DNA of 64,000 nucleotides from positions 89,212-153,211 of the forward strand of contig NZ_SWCN01000014.1 of assembly GCF_005116575.1 (NCBI RefSeq), written 5' to 3'. Origin of the DNA: Desulforhopalus sp. IMCC35007. Lineage in GTDB: Bacteria > Desulfobacterota > Desulfobulbia > Desulfobulbales > Desulfocapsaceae. Positions 1 through 8,819 of the stretch are shown here, in pieces. The notes beneath the pieces were generated by a model. That model saw only the letters and a program-made list of their open reading frames with translations, did not search any database and was not told the origin of the DNA. Numbering within the stretch: position 1 is the first letter of the stretch; each line of letters begins with the position of its first letter. A program made the translations under genes and the position numbers.

Positions 1-954
1 GAATGGGGAAGTTCCATGCAGCGGGTGGGCGCCAAACTATTTAAAAAAGCCCCGCCTAAAATAGCAGAGAATGAATGGCGGCCTCTGAATATGCTCAAGT
101 CTCCAATGGCTGTAGCCTCACCAGTATCCTTAACAGCAGTGTTGCCTGCCTGCTCGGAAAATGAAGCTCTCATTGTTATGCCTGAGAGCGGCGTGGTCAA
201 CTCCACCGTCTTTTACTTCCCGGGCTGTGGCTCTGAACGGCTTTTTTCTGATATTGCCGTGGCCGCCATTTACCTGCTTGCCAAAAATAATATCCGGACG
301 GTGCTGCCACCACCGTATCTCTGCTGTGGCTTTCCGGCCAAGGTGAATGCCAAAAAGAAGATGGCCGGTGAAATTTCCCTGCGTGACACCATCATTCTCA
401 CCCAGATCAAAGAAATGCTTGGCCATTTTGTCTTCGATAGCTTTCTCATCAGCTGTGGTACCTGTCGTGAATCCCTCCATGAAATCGGTTGTGAAGAGAT
501 TTTTGAGTGTGGGATTGACGATGTCTCTCACTATGTCCTGGAAAAAAGTGACTGGCAATATGGGCCCAAACAGAATGTTCAGGCACTTTATCACACCCCC
601 TGTCATGACTCTTTTGAAGGGGAAGGTGCCTCATTATTAAAGCGCTTTTATAACAGTGTAGAAAGTATCCCCAACTGCTGTTCTGAGGCAGGAACCCTTG
701 CCATCTCAAGGCCTGACATTTCTTATGCCATGCTTGAGCGAAAGCGTGAATCCATAGCTGAAAAGATAATTCCAGGCAAAAAAATGCTCATGGCCACGAA
801 CTGTCCTTCATGTCTCTCCGGCCTCGGCCGTAACAGCGACCTCAATATTGAGCCAAAGCATATGGCTGTTTTACTTGCGGAAACGCTCGGTGGAAAATAC
901 TGGAAAGATGAATTCAGCTCTCTGGTCGCCAGATCAGAAAAAGTGACATTTTAA
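1..954 (+). CDS. C-terminal part of an FAD-linked oxidase / CCG-domain Fe-S protein (5' end outside window)
   Basis: The frame is open at base 1 (codons for E-W-G-S-S precede the first Met at 16), so this is probably the tail of a longer gene cut by the window edge. Counting from that Met, two CCG-type cysteine repeats are visible: FPGCG at 68-72 with CCG at 103-105 and SCGTC at 146-150; then HTPCH at 193-197, NCC at 220-222 and NCPSC at 262-266. CCG domains hold an unusual [4Fe-4S] cluster in heterodisulfide reductase HdrB/D, glycolate oxidase GlcF and lactate-oxidising complexes. In Desulfobacterota such modules often end very large FAD/Fe-S oxidases acting on lactate or related 2-hydroxy acids; that substrate is an inference. 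A stand-alone GlcF-like subunit is the alternative. It converges on the TAXI gene, with a hairpin between them. Confidence 0.8.
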   Translation, partial: EWGSSMQRVGAKLFKKAPPKIAENEWRPLNMLKSPMAVASPVSLTAVLPACSENEALIVMPESGVVNSTVFYFPGCGSERLFSDIAVAAIYLLAKNNIRTVLPPPYLCCGFPAKVNAKKKMAGEISLRDTIILTQIKEMLGHFVFDSFLISCGTCRESLHEIGCEEIFECGIDDVSHYVLEKSDWQYGPKQNVQALYHTPCHDSFEGEGASLLKRFYNSVESIPNCCSEAGTLAISRPDISYAMLERKRESIAEKIIPGKKMLMATNCPSCLSGLGRNSDLNIEPKHMAVLLAETLGGKYWKDEFSSLVARSEKVTF

Positions 955-962
955 CCCTTTCT

Positions 963-993
963 CGCCCACGCAGTTCAAAATGCTGCGTGGGCG
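963..993. terminator. Hairpin between convergent genes
   Basis: An 11-bp perfect inverted repeat (CGCCCACGCAG / CTGCGTGGGCG) with a 9-nt loop sits 9 bases after the oxidase stop and 22 bases before the end of the convergent TAXI gene. There is no good T-tract on either side, so it may stabilise 3' ends rather than act as a classical intrinsic terminator. Confidence 0.6.
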
Positions 994-1014
994 AACTGTA
1001 ACTGCCTGTGTTTG

Positions 1015-2352
1015 TTAACCTCGGCCCCCCTCTACAGCCTGCAGCTTTCTTATGAACTGATTTCTCAGCAGATCAATATGCAGCCTCAGATTGTAGAGTT
1101 CCTCTGCATACGATAGCGGTACCTCAACCTCCCGCACCTCCTGCTCCATGTCGTTGACGACCCTCAGTGCTTCTCTCAGATTTTCCTGAGTCTCATCACT
1201 TTTTAACTCCACATCGAGTTCATGGAGTTCTTCATACCAACGGTATATGCGTGATCTGATCCGCCACCTGTAGGTTGGCGGCAATACCTTCATGAGCGGT
1301 AACAACAGGGCAAGAAGAGGCAACAGCATAAATTTGAGCCTATCAATCAAAGATGCCGCCCAAAACGGCAGGTATCTCTGAAGAAAAGGAGGCCCGTGCT
1401 TGAAAAATCGTTCCGCTTCTGTGCTGATTGGAAAATCGAGATTTTCAGGCGAGGGATACTTTTTACCAGTATCGAGTATAGAATTCTCATTATGAACCTT
1501 CCCCGCCACCTGCATTAATAAATCGACAAGAGCCGGATGCAGGTCACTGCGAGCAACCAGTGTTGCTGACGGTGCAATGAGGTGGTAGTCTTTATCTGGG
1601 ATGTTTCTGGCCATATCAAGCACCCCCTCCAGCAAAACGACATGGGAGAGAAAGCGGTGCAAGCGGGTATATGCTTCAGCGCGATTCAGGCTGACCAATA
1701 CAACCTCAGGATGCACAAACAGTTGCTGCACAATTTCAGCATCTGCACGAATAACCATAAAGAGGACATCAACATTTCCCGCCAGCAGTTCAGCGGCACC
1801 TTTTTCTCCACCAATGGCAACAATCTCCGGAGCCTCACTACCATCAAGCCGATTATCCGCCATCAACTGGTCCACAATTTTTCGAGTACCGCTTCCTTCT
1901 TTACCCACCGCAAGTCTCAAATCCGCAAAGTCGGCGAATGTGCTGATTTCTAGGCCTTTGCGAACAAAAATAACAAGTGGTTCCAGGTAAAGACTGGCAA
2001 GTCCCACCAGATCCGGATAATCCTGACGTCTGCCGACCCCGCCTTGTACAAATGCAACGTCAACCTTGCCCGACTCTAATAATTGCAGGTTCTCAACAGA
2101 GCCTGAGGATTCGACCACCTCAAGATTGATGTTTTCTTTGGCAAACAGCTCCTTGTACATCTTAGCATAGGAATAATATGCTCCATTGGGTGAAGCTGTG
2201 GCTATACGGACTGTGTCTGGAGGCGCTGGCTCCACAAACTGATAGGCAACAAAGAGAGAGACAAGAACCAGACCAGCTCCAAAGCCATATATCTGTACCA
2301 CCTCAGCAATAGTTTTGTTTCTTCGTTTTTTTCCTCTCCTGGATTTCTTCAT
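1015..2352 (-). CDS. TAXI-family TRAP solute-binding protein with two membrane anchors
   Basis: A 445-residue protein starting at ATG 2352, behind a GGGG/AAAGAG ribosome site; an in-frame TTG at 2370 is less likely. Residues 1-16 are very basic, a transmembrane helix follows at about 17-39, then a TAXI periplasmic binding domain from about 46 to 300 (TVRIATASPNGAYYSYAKMY near its start, SSGSVENLQLL, VDVAFVQGG). A second hydrophobic helix at about 335-357 is followed by roughly 80 charged residues predicted to be helical and cytoplasmic. TAXI proteins normally are secreted and feed a fused DctQM permease; no permease is nearby, and the double anchor plus cytoplasmic tail would suit a membrane-tethered sensor or an orphan binder. 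Ligand unknown. It is read alone, after the terminator of the dynamin-like gene. Confidence 0.85.
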   Translation of the reverse strand: MKKSRRGKKRRNKTIAEVVQIYGFGAGLVLVSLFVAYQFVEPAPPDTVRIATASPNGAYYSYAKMYKELFAKENINLEVVESSGSVENLQLLESGKVDVAFVQGGVGRRQDYPDLVGLASLYLEPLVIFVRKGLEISTFADFADLRLAVGKEGSGTRKIVDQLMADNRLDGSEAPEIVAIGGEKGAAELLAGNVDVLFMVIRADAEIVQQLFVHPEVVLVSLNRAEAYTRLHRFLSHVVLLEGVLDMARNIPDKDYHLIAPSATLVARSDLHPALVDLLMQVAGKVHNENSILDTGKKYPSPENLDFPISTEAERFFKHGPPFLQRYLPFWAASLIDRLKFMLLPLLALLLPLMKVLPPTYRWRIRSRIYRWYEELHELDVELKSDETQENLREALRVVNDMEQEVREVEVPLSYAEELYNLRLHIDLLRNQFIRKLQAVEGGRG

Positions 2353-2402
2353 CTCTTTCCCCGTATACAATCAAAGTATCCAATAGCTGATAAACAAAAA
2401 AA

Positions 2403-2427
2403 AGGGCTGGAAAAAATTCCCAGCCCT
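2403..2427 (-). terminator. Intrinsic terminator of the dynamin-like gene
   Basis: Minus-strand stem AGGGCTGG / CCAGCCCT with a 9-nt T-rich loop, followed on the minus strand by a run of eight T (complement of 2396-2403). It ends transcription of the dynamin-like gene before the TAXI gene. Confidence 0.85.
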
Positions 2428-2453
2428 CATGTAACTCCATTCTATAACTTCGA

Positions 2454-3800
2454 TCAGATCACGATCTTTTCGTAGTACTTCTTCAGGTCGTTGTTTAAGA
2501 AGTTCTGAATCTTTGTCAGACTCCGACCGTAACCGCTCCAGAGATCATATGGTCCAAGACCCTCCAGATTCTCTCTGGCCGTTTCAGCCATTTTCTCCCA
2601 GAGATTTCTCCGGTAGTCCGTATCAAGATCAAGAAATTCAGCGCCGTTCGCGACAGCCTTCTTCTTGAGCTGCCTGAACGCTATTTTACTATAGGCAAGA
2701 GAGCCAATGACCAGGGTGCCAAAGGCGAGAATTACAGGAATAATCATGGTGGAGAGATCAAAAGGGCCAACCCTGATGGAGGTAAGCATCGTCGTTTCTG
2801 GATATCCGGACACCGCATTGAGAATAACATCGCCAAAGAAGAAAAGAAGCGCCGCCAGAGCAATAGATACGTTGGCAAACTTCCAGTAGACGGTATTGGC
2901 ACGTTTGAGAAATGAGGAGACGGCCTCGGCAACTATTTCAACCTCGTTGACCTGGCGATCTATGTCTTCGAGGATGTGATTGATTCTAAAGCCTGAAGCT
3001 TTCTTAATTTTTTCAATAAGTTCTTCTCGTTCCTGCGGCCAACCTTCCGCCACATTCCCAACTTTTGCCTGCCCTGGAGCATAGGTCAGATAAATATGAG
3101 GAATATCCTTGCGTCCAGTCATCTGAGACATATTCCAGCACAGCGTTCCATAGGATCTGGTGAAGTCACTGAGATTATCACACTCATCAATACGGCTCAT
3201 AACAAAGACAATCCTGTGTTCCCCGGACTTTTCTGGCAGAGTATTGCGAATTGCATCGTAGGACTCTTTGATGGTTCCGGCCTTGTGGGGATCAAACATT
3301 AAAACGATCAGATCTGCCATCTTGGCAAATTCCCCGAGAACCTGCATGTAATCATAGCCTCGGTCTTTTTCACTTGTAGCATCAAGCATCCCCGGGCTGT
3401 CGATGATAGCCATGTTGTCCAACAGCGGGCTATTGACCTGTTTCATGCAGATATGAGAAATTAATTTTTCTCCAAATCCTTTGAAGTGCTGAAAAGGCAG
3501 GTTGGGGTCATTAACAAGATTCGAGCCCGGAGTTTCAACATTTTCATAACCGGTATCTGAGGTGATAATGGTAAAGGAATCATCGGTGGGGGCTTGTCCA
3601 GTACGCTGGACATCCTGTCCGATCAGTTCATTAATCAGTGTGGACTTCCCTGATGAATAGTTACCGATGATGAGGACCAGTGGTTTCCATTTTAGCGTTG
3701 AGTCAATGCCACCAAAATCCATTTTATACTTGGCAAATAGTGGCTCGAGCTTTTTCTTCACCTTTGTCTGTAATTGCTTTTGCAGTTCTTTTTCGTTCAT
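2454..3800 (-). CDS. Dynamin/EHD-like membrane GTPase
   Basis: A 448-residue dynamin-superfamily GTPase. The P-loop GNYSSGKST is at residues 46-54, a switch-I region with APTDDS at 70-75, the G3 motif DSPGM at 134-138, and a G4-like SRID at 202-205 where many GTPases have NKxD. The N-terminal 25 residues are helical and basic. Two hydrophobic segments at about 308-330 and 350-370 form a membrane hairpin, and a helical tail follows. The layout recalls bacterial EHD-like proteins that bind and remodel membranes; the exact role is unknown. The gene stands alone with its own terminator at 2403-2427 and about 410 bp of gene-free DNA upstream. Confidence 0.8.
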   Translation of the reverse strand: MNEKELQKQLQTKVKKKLEPLFAKYKMDFGGIDSTLKWKPLVLIIGNYSSGKSTLINELIGQDVQRTGQAPTDDSFTIITSDTGYENVETPGSNLVNDPNLPFQHFKGFGEKLISHICMKQVNSPLLDNMAIIDSPGMLDATSEKDRGYDYMQVLGEFAKMADLIVLMFDPHKAGTIKESYDAIRNTLPEKSGEHRIVFVMSRIDECDNLSDFTRSYGTLCWNMSQMTGRKDIPHIYLTYAPGQAKVGNVAEGWPQEREELIEKIKKASGFRINHILEDIDRQVNEVEIVAEAVSSFLKRANTVYWKFANVSIALAALLFFFGDVILNAVSGYPETTMLTSIRVGPFDLSTMIIPVILAFGTLVIGSLAYSKIAFRQLKKKAVANGAEFLDLDTDYRRNLWEKMAETARENLEGLGPYDLWSGYGRSLTKIQNFLNNDLKKYYEKIVI

Positions 3801-4212
3801 TACGTGACCCAGTTGTTGTTTAATCTGACATTGATAATGGTAAAATGATCCCCATATTACCCCAACTCATAAAAACTCTCGAACATTAATTGGGCTCTTT
3901 TCCCCAGAAAAGGGCAAGAGAGGTCAAACAAATTTCGATTTTAACGATATTTCAAAATCTTACAAAAAATACGGAGAAGAGTATATTTCGGTAAAGATGT
4001 AACATCATTCCCCCTACACTCATCTATTGTACTGATTTTTTAAAAGTGGCTGCGAAAAGCAGTCGTATATCTCAGAAGTGAACCAGTAAGATAGTATATG
4101 AATACAAAGATTTTTCCTACCTGTAAACAGTGGGTGCAAACAAATAGTTTTCATCTCTACCAGTCACTTTGATAATTCCACCTTGATTTTACCGGGTATC
4201 TGCGGCCGAAGA
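3801..4212. other. Gene-free interval upstream of the dynamin-like gene
   Basis: About 410 AT-rich bases with no supportable reading frame. It must hold the promoter of the dynamin-like gene (minus) and the 3' end of the MBL-fold gene transcript. A short CTGC/GCAG hairpin with a T-rich minus-strand flank near 4047-4062 could be a weak terminator for the MBL-fold gene. I could not pick a convincing promoter. Confidence 0.4.
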
Positions 4213-5043
4213 TCAAAAAGATAGGGTCAGGCCCACCCCAACTTCTTCTACTTTCACCCGGCTGGACAGGGCTATCTTGGACTGGAGATCGGTGCAATGG
4301 CAGGCATGAATTTTTTCCAGTTCCAGACCACCGAGATAATCCAGAGTCCCTGCCAGCTGGGAGGCATCAGGATTCATCAGGTGAAGCCCACCGATAATAT
4401 CAAAAATCCGGCTGATCCCCGTGATCTTTCTGGCATGTTCGACAATATTACATATCCCGGCGTGGGAGCATCCCGTAATTATCACCAACCCGTTATCCGA
4501 ATTATAGGCAAGAGCGCTGTCATCGGGGACATAATCCAGGTGGCTCTCACCCTCTTTTCGGCCAAAATTCTGTTTATTTTCAAAGGAAAACAGACGTGGA
4601 ATCTCACCCAGCCACATTAGTCTTGGGGTCAGTTGTACAGGGTCACGACGAAGAACAAGATCAAAGTGTTTCGCCAGCTTTTGTTCAGACATCAATGAAC
4701 CAAATTCATTACTCCCTTCGCCCTCAACGCTGGTAAAAGCCTGGGGATGGGCAATGAGCCGGGGACGCCGAGGTGGCATATGTTCAAATTGAACTTCATT
4801 GAGGCGCCGGACAAAGGGTTCCAGCCCCCAGGTATGATCAAGATGACCGTGGGATATGGCAATATCCTTTATCTGCAGAAGATTTATCCCCATCTTTTCG
4901 GCGTTTTTCAAAAATATATCCGAATAGCCGAGATCAAAAAGTACCTCATGCCCATCATCGTTGAGATAAAAGGACAGACCGGGTTCTGCCAGAAAATATC
5001 TATCAATAAGAGTATTGTTATCGACCAGTACCTTTACTTCCAT
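4213..5043 (-). CDS. MBL-fold metallohydrolase, dihydropterin/RFA-P-synthase-like (COG1237 type)
   Basis: A 276-residue metallo-beta-lactamase-fold protein with the metal-binding motif SHGHLDHTWG (His65, His67, Asp69, His70), then GCSHAG, IIGGLHLM and the family-specific ACHCTD near the C-terminus. That set matches the group named after the methanogen 7,8-dihydropterin-6-methyl-4-(beta-D-ribofuranosyl)aminobenzene-5'-phosphate synthase. In bacteria the reaction is unproven and hydrolysis of a cyclic or phosphoester substrate is equally possible. ATG 5043 has a strong GGAGG 8 bases upstream. No signal peptide, so cytoplasmic. It stands alone or in a loose run with the phosphoesterase gene 112 bp upstream. 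Confidence 0.85.
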   Translation of the reverse strand: MEVKVLVDNNTLIDRYFLAEPGLSFYLNDDGHEVLFDLGYSDIFLKNAEKMGINLLQIKDIAISHGHLDHTWGLEPFVRRLNEVQFEHMPPRRPRLIAHPQAFTSVEGEGSNEFGSLMSEQKLAKHFDLVLRRDPVQLTPRLMWLGEIPRLFSFENKQNFGRKEGESHLDYVPDDSALAYNSDNGLVIITGCSHAGICNIVEHARKITGISRIFDIIGGLHLMNPDASQLAGTLDYLGGLELEKIHACHCTDLQSKIALSSRVKVEEVGVGLTLSF

Positions 5044-5155
5044 CTGTGACCTCCACCTTCACAATACATTTCCTGCTCTTTCAACGGCCTGTCTGACAGA
5101 AATCAAAACGAAAAATCCAGAAATTTAACTTACGCCCTTTCTTCCAATCTGGATG

Positions 5156-5896
5156 TCAGCCTCTCCCCGTCTGCAGATAGGCCGCCCAGTCCTGTCTTTC
5201 AAGGAGAAGAACTTTTTTACGAGCCGCTTCTACATCATAGGGAATACGAAACTGCTCAACCAGCCAGCCATTCACCTTTTTTTCAAGTAAGGCATATGAG
5301 GCGTGGGCTGAGTAATTTTCCATTTTATGCACCACCGGAAGATCATCTTCATAGGCTGGTAAGCCTACGCTGCCGGGATTCACGATAAGCTGTGCTGTGG
5401 AAAGCGCTACAGTCCGTGGAATATGGGTATGGCCACAAAGGATGAGGGGGGAACTTTGTCCGTGAAGCAGAGCAATAATTTCTGCATCGGTGCGCACAGC
5501 GCCGGGGCCATTTTCAATATCTTCTAAAAAATAGATGCAGTCGTTTCCCGGGGCACCATGACAGAGGTAGACGTCAGCCGTTAATTGCATCTCTTTTGGA
5601 AGCAGCTGCAGCCAATCAAGGGGAGCACCATCAAGCTCGGCCAGGACAAACTGCAAGGTTTGATTGTCACGGATTTCATCATCCATCGACTCATATATCT
5701 GTCGGTCCTGATTGCCAGCAATGGTAATGATTTCTTCTTCAATCAGCAGTTCGTATGTCGCTCTCGGCGCTATTGGCCCATAAAAAATATCTCCAAGATT
5801 AACAATAACATCTGCACCCCGCTTTCTGATATCATCCAAAACGGCTTCAAGGGCAAAGACATTGCTGTGTATATCTGAAATGGCTGCTATTTTCAT
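5156..5896 (-). CDS. Calcineurin-like metallophosphoesterase (YfcE/MJ0936 type)
   Basis: A 246-residue cytoplasmic phosphoesterase. The dinuclear metal motifs are in order: DIHSN near the start, GDIFYGP, GNQD (in place of the common GNHD/E), CHGAPGND and GHTHIP. This set is typical of small phosphodiesterases related to MJ0936 and YfcE; the natural substrate is not known. ATG 5896 is preceded by AAGGGA. The methyltransferase stop lies 31 bp upstream on the same strand, so the two genes are probably cotranscribed. Confidence 0.85.
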   Translation of the reverse strand: MKIAAISDIHSNVFALEAVLDDIRKRGADVIVNLGDIFYGPIAPRATYELLIEEEIITIAGNQDRQIYESMDDEIRDNQTLQFVLAELDGAPLDWLQLLPKEMQLTADVYLCHGAPGNDCIYFLEDIENGPGAVRTDAEIIALLHGQSSPLILCGHTHIPRTVALSTAQLIVNPGSVGLPAYEDDLPVVHKMENYSAHASYALLEKKVNGWLVEQFRIPYDVEAARKKVLLLERQDWAAYLQTGRG

Positions 5897-5927
5897 GGCG
5901 ATTCCCTTTGTTCTCCTTCAACCCAAA

Positions 5928-6575
5928 TTAGTATTTCTGCAACAAAATAACATCATCTCCAACAAAAGTCACACTGGCGCCAAAGACATTACCCAGATAG
6001 GTAAAGGTCTCTCTGCTATAAAAAGAGATATGGGTGACATCCCTGATATAATGCCATGTCGCAAAAGCAGCAATATCTCTTGTCATTTTTGTCATTACGC
6101 CAAGCAACCCACCTGGCAAAAGCAGCTCAAACAGTCGAAAGAACTCTTGTTCAGGGTTCCTGAAATGCTCGACAACCTCTGTTGCCGCAATAAAATCATA
6201 TTTTGCCTCAAGGACACTCCTGTCATTCTGGTAGACAGGATCATACAGGGCTACACGATGGCCACTTTTTTCAATAATAGTGGCAAGTACAGGTGAGGGG
6301 CCACAGCCAAAATCAAGGCCCTGTCGCCTGGCAGGCAGGCGAAGGAGAAAAGGTGTGCTAAAACGGCGAAGAAAGCGAACATAGCCTTCATCGACATGGC
6401 TGTTTTCATGGAGATCATATTCCGCTTTTTCCCGTTTTAGAGTTACATGAAACCCTCGGGGAACGAAAATGAGAAAACAATGCAGACACCTGTGATAGGG
6501 GCGTAGACGATCCTGGTGGATGACCGTGATCATCCCACTTCCACAGAGGGGACAGCTTTCGGTGTTACGATCAAT
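5928..6575 (-). CDS. Class I SAM methyltransferase with N-terminal zinc ribbon; apparent ATT start
   Basis: From the first ATG (6533) the protein is 201 residues: a methyltransferase fold with GLDFGCGPSP (SAM loop), followed by AATEVVEHFRNPEQEFF and the LLPGGLLGVMTKM strand. The same frame continues upstream of that ATG as CPLCGSG, giving a CxxC that pairs with CLHC further on as a four-cysteine zinc ribbon, and the EYDLHENSHVDEGYVRFL region after it is typical of this family. A stop (TAG) lies at 6597-6599 and no ATG, GTG or TTG lies between it and the zinc ribbon. The best start is ATT at 6575, 10 bases after AGGGAG. A frameshift is the alternative. Substrate unknown, possibly a small molecule or protein. 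Confidence 0.75.
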   Translation of the reverse strand: MDRNTESCPLCGSGMITVIHQDRLRPYHRCLHCFLIFVPRGFHVTLKREKAEYDLHENSHVDEGYVRFLRRFSTPFLLRLPARRQGLDFGCGPSPVLATIIEKSGHRVALYDPVYQNDRSVLEAKYDFIAATEVVEHFRNPEQEFFRLFELLLPGGLLGVMTKMTRDIAAFATWHYIRDVTHISFYSRETFTYLGNVFGASVTFVGDDVILLQKY

Positions 6576-6649
6576 AACGGCAGTTCTCCCTGTACTCTAT
6601 GGTTGAGAAGGTCCGCCAAACATGGCACCCCCTGTTGAACCTGAACAAT

Positions 6650-7192
6650 TTACAGCGTTGAATAAAAATTGATTTCGGCTGTCTTTTGTGCAGATATGAA
6701 CACAGCAAAACTTGAAATCTGAGTCAACGTAGCATTATGGTGCTCACGGATTGCAAGCCCACCCAGATGTTGCTTGTCATGGGTTGTATGTGCGTCAGCT
6801 GCAATTATTACGGCAAAACCGAGGGCCGCTGCCCTTCGCACTGTTGTGTCCACACAAAACTCACTGGCATAGCCGCAAACAATGAGGCTGTCAATTCGTA
6901 ATGATCGAAGTTTTACCTCAAGCTCTGTCCCCAGAAAAGCATCAGGCGTGGTCTTTCTCAGCCTCAGGTCCTCATCGGCGCGGATCAGATCTGCGTGCAA
7001 TCCCCAACCGTGACTACCATACAGCAGCTCACCTTGGGCCTGTTCGTGCTGAACAAAAAACACGGGAACACCTGCATCTCTTGCCTTTTTACTAAGTTCA
7101 TTGATCCGGTCTATGACCACGTCTGCCTCGGCGGGAGGATTTCCCAGGAATAATCCGTTCTGAACATCTATGATCAGTAGTGCAGCTTTCAA
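6650..7192 (-). CDS. Isochorismatase-family cysteine hydrolase
   Basis: A cysteine hydrolase with the family triad visible: Asp in LLIIDVQNGLF, Lys in LRKTTPDAF and Cys in ASEFCVDTT, plus the non-prolyl-cis-type turn before it (CGYAS). Such enzymes act on nicotinamide, isochorismate, N-carbamoylsarcosine or other amides; the substrate here is not evident. I place the start at TTG 7192 (protein begins M-K-A-A-L-L), which has AAGGTG six bases upstream and fits the family N-terminus. Alternatives are GTG 7201, ATG 7231 and ATG 7273, the last abutting the ZIP gene stop. It follows the ZIP transporter gene on the same strand and may be cotranscribed. Confidence 0.85.
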   Translation of the reverse strand: MKAALLIIDVQNGLFLGNPPAEADVVIDRINELSKKARDAGVPVFFVQHEQAQGELLYGSHGWGLHADLIRADEDLRLRKTTPDAFLGTELEVKLRSLRIDSLIVCGYASEFCVDTTVRRAAALGFAVIIAADAHTTHDKQHLGGLAIREHHNATLTQISSFAVFISAQKTAEINFYSTL

Positions 7193-7273
7193 AGCATTCA
7201 CCTTATTCGTCCAAGGAGTAAAACAGCTCATAGCTCCTGTGTTTTGGGGGTTCTGGATAAAAAAGACCTGCAA

Positions 7274-8089
7274 TTACCCCAGACCAACATCAAGCATCAT
7301 CATTACAGAAAACCCAACCATGGTGGCCATGGTCACAAAATCGATGTTTTTCGAATTTCTCTGAGACTCAGGGATAAGTTCCTCTACAACAACAAAAATC
7401 ATAGCCCCTGCAGCAAAACAGAGGGCGTAGGGGAGTATATTCTGCATCTTCAAGACGAAAAGTGCGCCTAAAACGCCTGCAACAGGCTCCACCATTCCAG
7501 AGCCCTGCCCCATCATAAAACTTTTCCATTTACTCATACCTTCTCTTCGAAGTGGCATTGAAACGGCTGTTCCTTCGGGGAAATTCTGAATTCCAATTCC
7601 AAGAGCAAGGGCGATGGCTCCGCCTATGGTCGCTGAAGGAAGATCTGCCGCCACGGCGCCAAAAGCCACCCCAACGGCAAGACCTTCAGGAATGTTATGC
7701 ATGGTAATGGCGAGAACAAGCAGTGTTGAGCGCTGCCAGGAGGTCTTTACTCCCTCACTTTCACTTGTTTTGAATCCGGGATGCAGATGCGGCAGGAACC
7801 TGTCCGTGAGCCGCATGAAGATACCTCCCCCCATAAAACCGATAACAGCAGTAAGCCAGGCCGTATGACCTAGGGACTCAGCCATCTCAATCCCCGGTGC
7901 AAGGAGCGACCAGAAACTCGCTGCTATCATTACCCCTGCAGCAAAGCCGAGCATTCCATCCATGGTTTTCGGTTTAATTTCTTTTGCAAAGAACACAAGT
8001 GAAGCACCGGCGGCGGTCAGCGCCCAGGTAAACAGCGTTGCAAAAAAAGCCTGGGTAACTGGATTAAACTGCAATAAAAAATCAACCAT
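7274..8089 (-). CDS. ZIP-family divalent metal transporter
   Basis: A 271-residue membrane protein with about eight hydrophobic helices. The two metal-site signatures of the ZIP family are present: [14 protein letters not shown] in TM4 and [16 protein letters not shown] in TM5. The loop between TM3 and TM4 contains HLHPG and may bind metal. The closest subgroup is the GufA/ZupT-type transporters that import zinc and other divalent ions. ATG 8089 follows AAAAAGG. The C-terminus [10 protein letters not shown] is typical. No metal regulator is adjacent. Confidence 0.9.
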   Translation of the reverse strand: MVDFLLQFNPVTQAFFATLFTWALTAAGASLVFFAKEIKPKTMDGMLGFAAGVMIAASFWSLLAPGIEMAESLGHTAWLTAVIGFMGGGIFMRLTDRFLPHLHPGFKTSESEGVKTSWQRSTLLVLAITMHNIPEGLAVGVAFGAVAADLPSATIGGAIALALGIGIQNFPEGTAVSMPLRREGMSKWKSFMMGQGSGMVEPVAGVLGALFVLKMQNILPYALCFAAGAMIFVVVEELIPESQRNSKNIDFVTMATMVGFSVMMMLDVGLG

Positions 8090-8188
8090 TTCAACCTTTT
8101 TAAGTTTTCAATCCACTGACCCAAGCTGAATTGTATTACATACTCGTCACAAGCTAAGATACTTATGACCAGAAAAACCGGTTTTTGC

Positions 8189-8773
8189 CTATCCCAGCAA
8201 TACAATTCCGGCAATCCAGCTCCTTGGTTCACCGCCTTCCTGTTCCGGTTTCAGATTTGACTCCCAACCGCATATTTTAAGCAGATGGGCAACATTGACG
8301 CCAAAGCCCGACATCGACGGCCGGGATCGTTTTGGATTCCGACAACCACCTCCAGAGAGCACGTTACAATCCGCCTCATCAAAACAGAACAGGTCTTTAC
8401 AGGAGCCGCCGGCAAAGGCTCTGGCCTTGGGGTAGCCTTTTTTAATAGCGGTAAGCTCAAGGGTTGCGACAAGTTCGTGAAGGAAGGCCATCAACTCCCT
8501 GCGTTCCTCAGAAAACAACACAGCCGAAGGCACAACGATGCGCACAATGAGGACATGTGATCGCTCTTTGAGCATCTGCCTGAATGTCTCAGGGCCACCC
8601 ACATGGGGAGGACAACCGGGTGAAAGACCGTAATTTTCACACCTGGGATCTTTGCAGAAATTGACAAGCTTCTCATCGATTTCAATCTCTTCGGTCATTT
8701 TCACAGCGACATCACTTGCACCAAGCGAAGTCGCCAGCTGTTGTAACTCTTCAAAACTTGCAGTATTTTTCAT
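8189..8773 (-). CDS. DUF2284 cysteine-rich metal-binding protein
   Basis: About 194 residues from ATG 8773 (an in-frame ATG at 8818 would add 15 unconserved residues). It is a soluble cysteine-rich protein: CKDPRCENYGLSPGCPP in the N-terminal half, then GGSCKDLFCFDEADC, GGGCRNP and RSRPSMSGFGVNV in the C-terminal half. This pattern defines DUF2284, found in anaerobes and thought to bind metal or Fe-S. Function is unknown. The stop of the SIMPL gene lies about 46 bp upstream on the same strand. Confidence 0.85.
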   Translation of the reverse strand: MKNTASFEELQQLATSLGASDVAVKMTEEIEIDEKLVNFCKDPRCENYGLSPGCPPHVGGPETFRQMLKERSHVLIVRIVVPSAVLFSEERRELMAFLHELVATLELTAIKKGYPKARAFAGGSCKDLFCFDEADCNVLSGGGCRNPKRSRPSMSGFGVNVAHLLKICGWESNLKPEQEGGEPRSWIAGIVLLG

Positions 8774-8819
8774 CCAGCCACCATACGTCAATATTCCCCG
8801 TAAAAGAAATTCATCCACT

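Noticed and set aside
130..606. Minus-strand frame of 158 codons opposite the first gene
   Set aside because: The plus-strand frame has clear CCG cysteine motifs; the opposite frame shows none.
6619..6640. TGGCAC...TTGA as a sigma-54 promoter before the methyltransferase
   Set aside because: The required GG-N10-GC spacing is not met.
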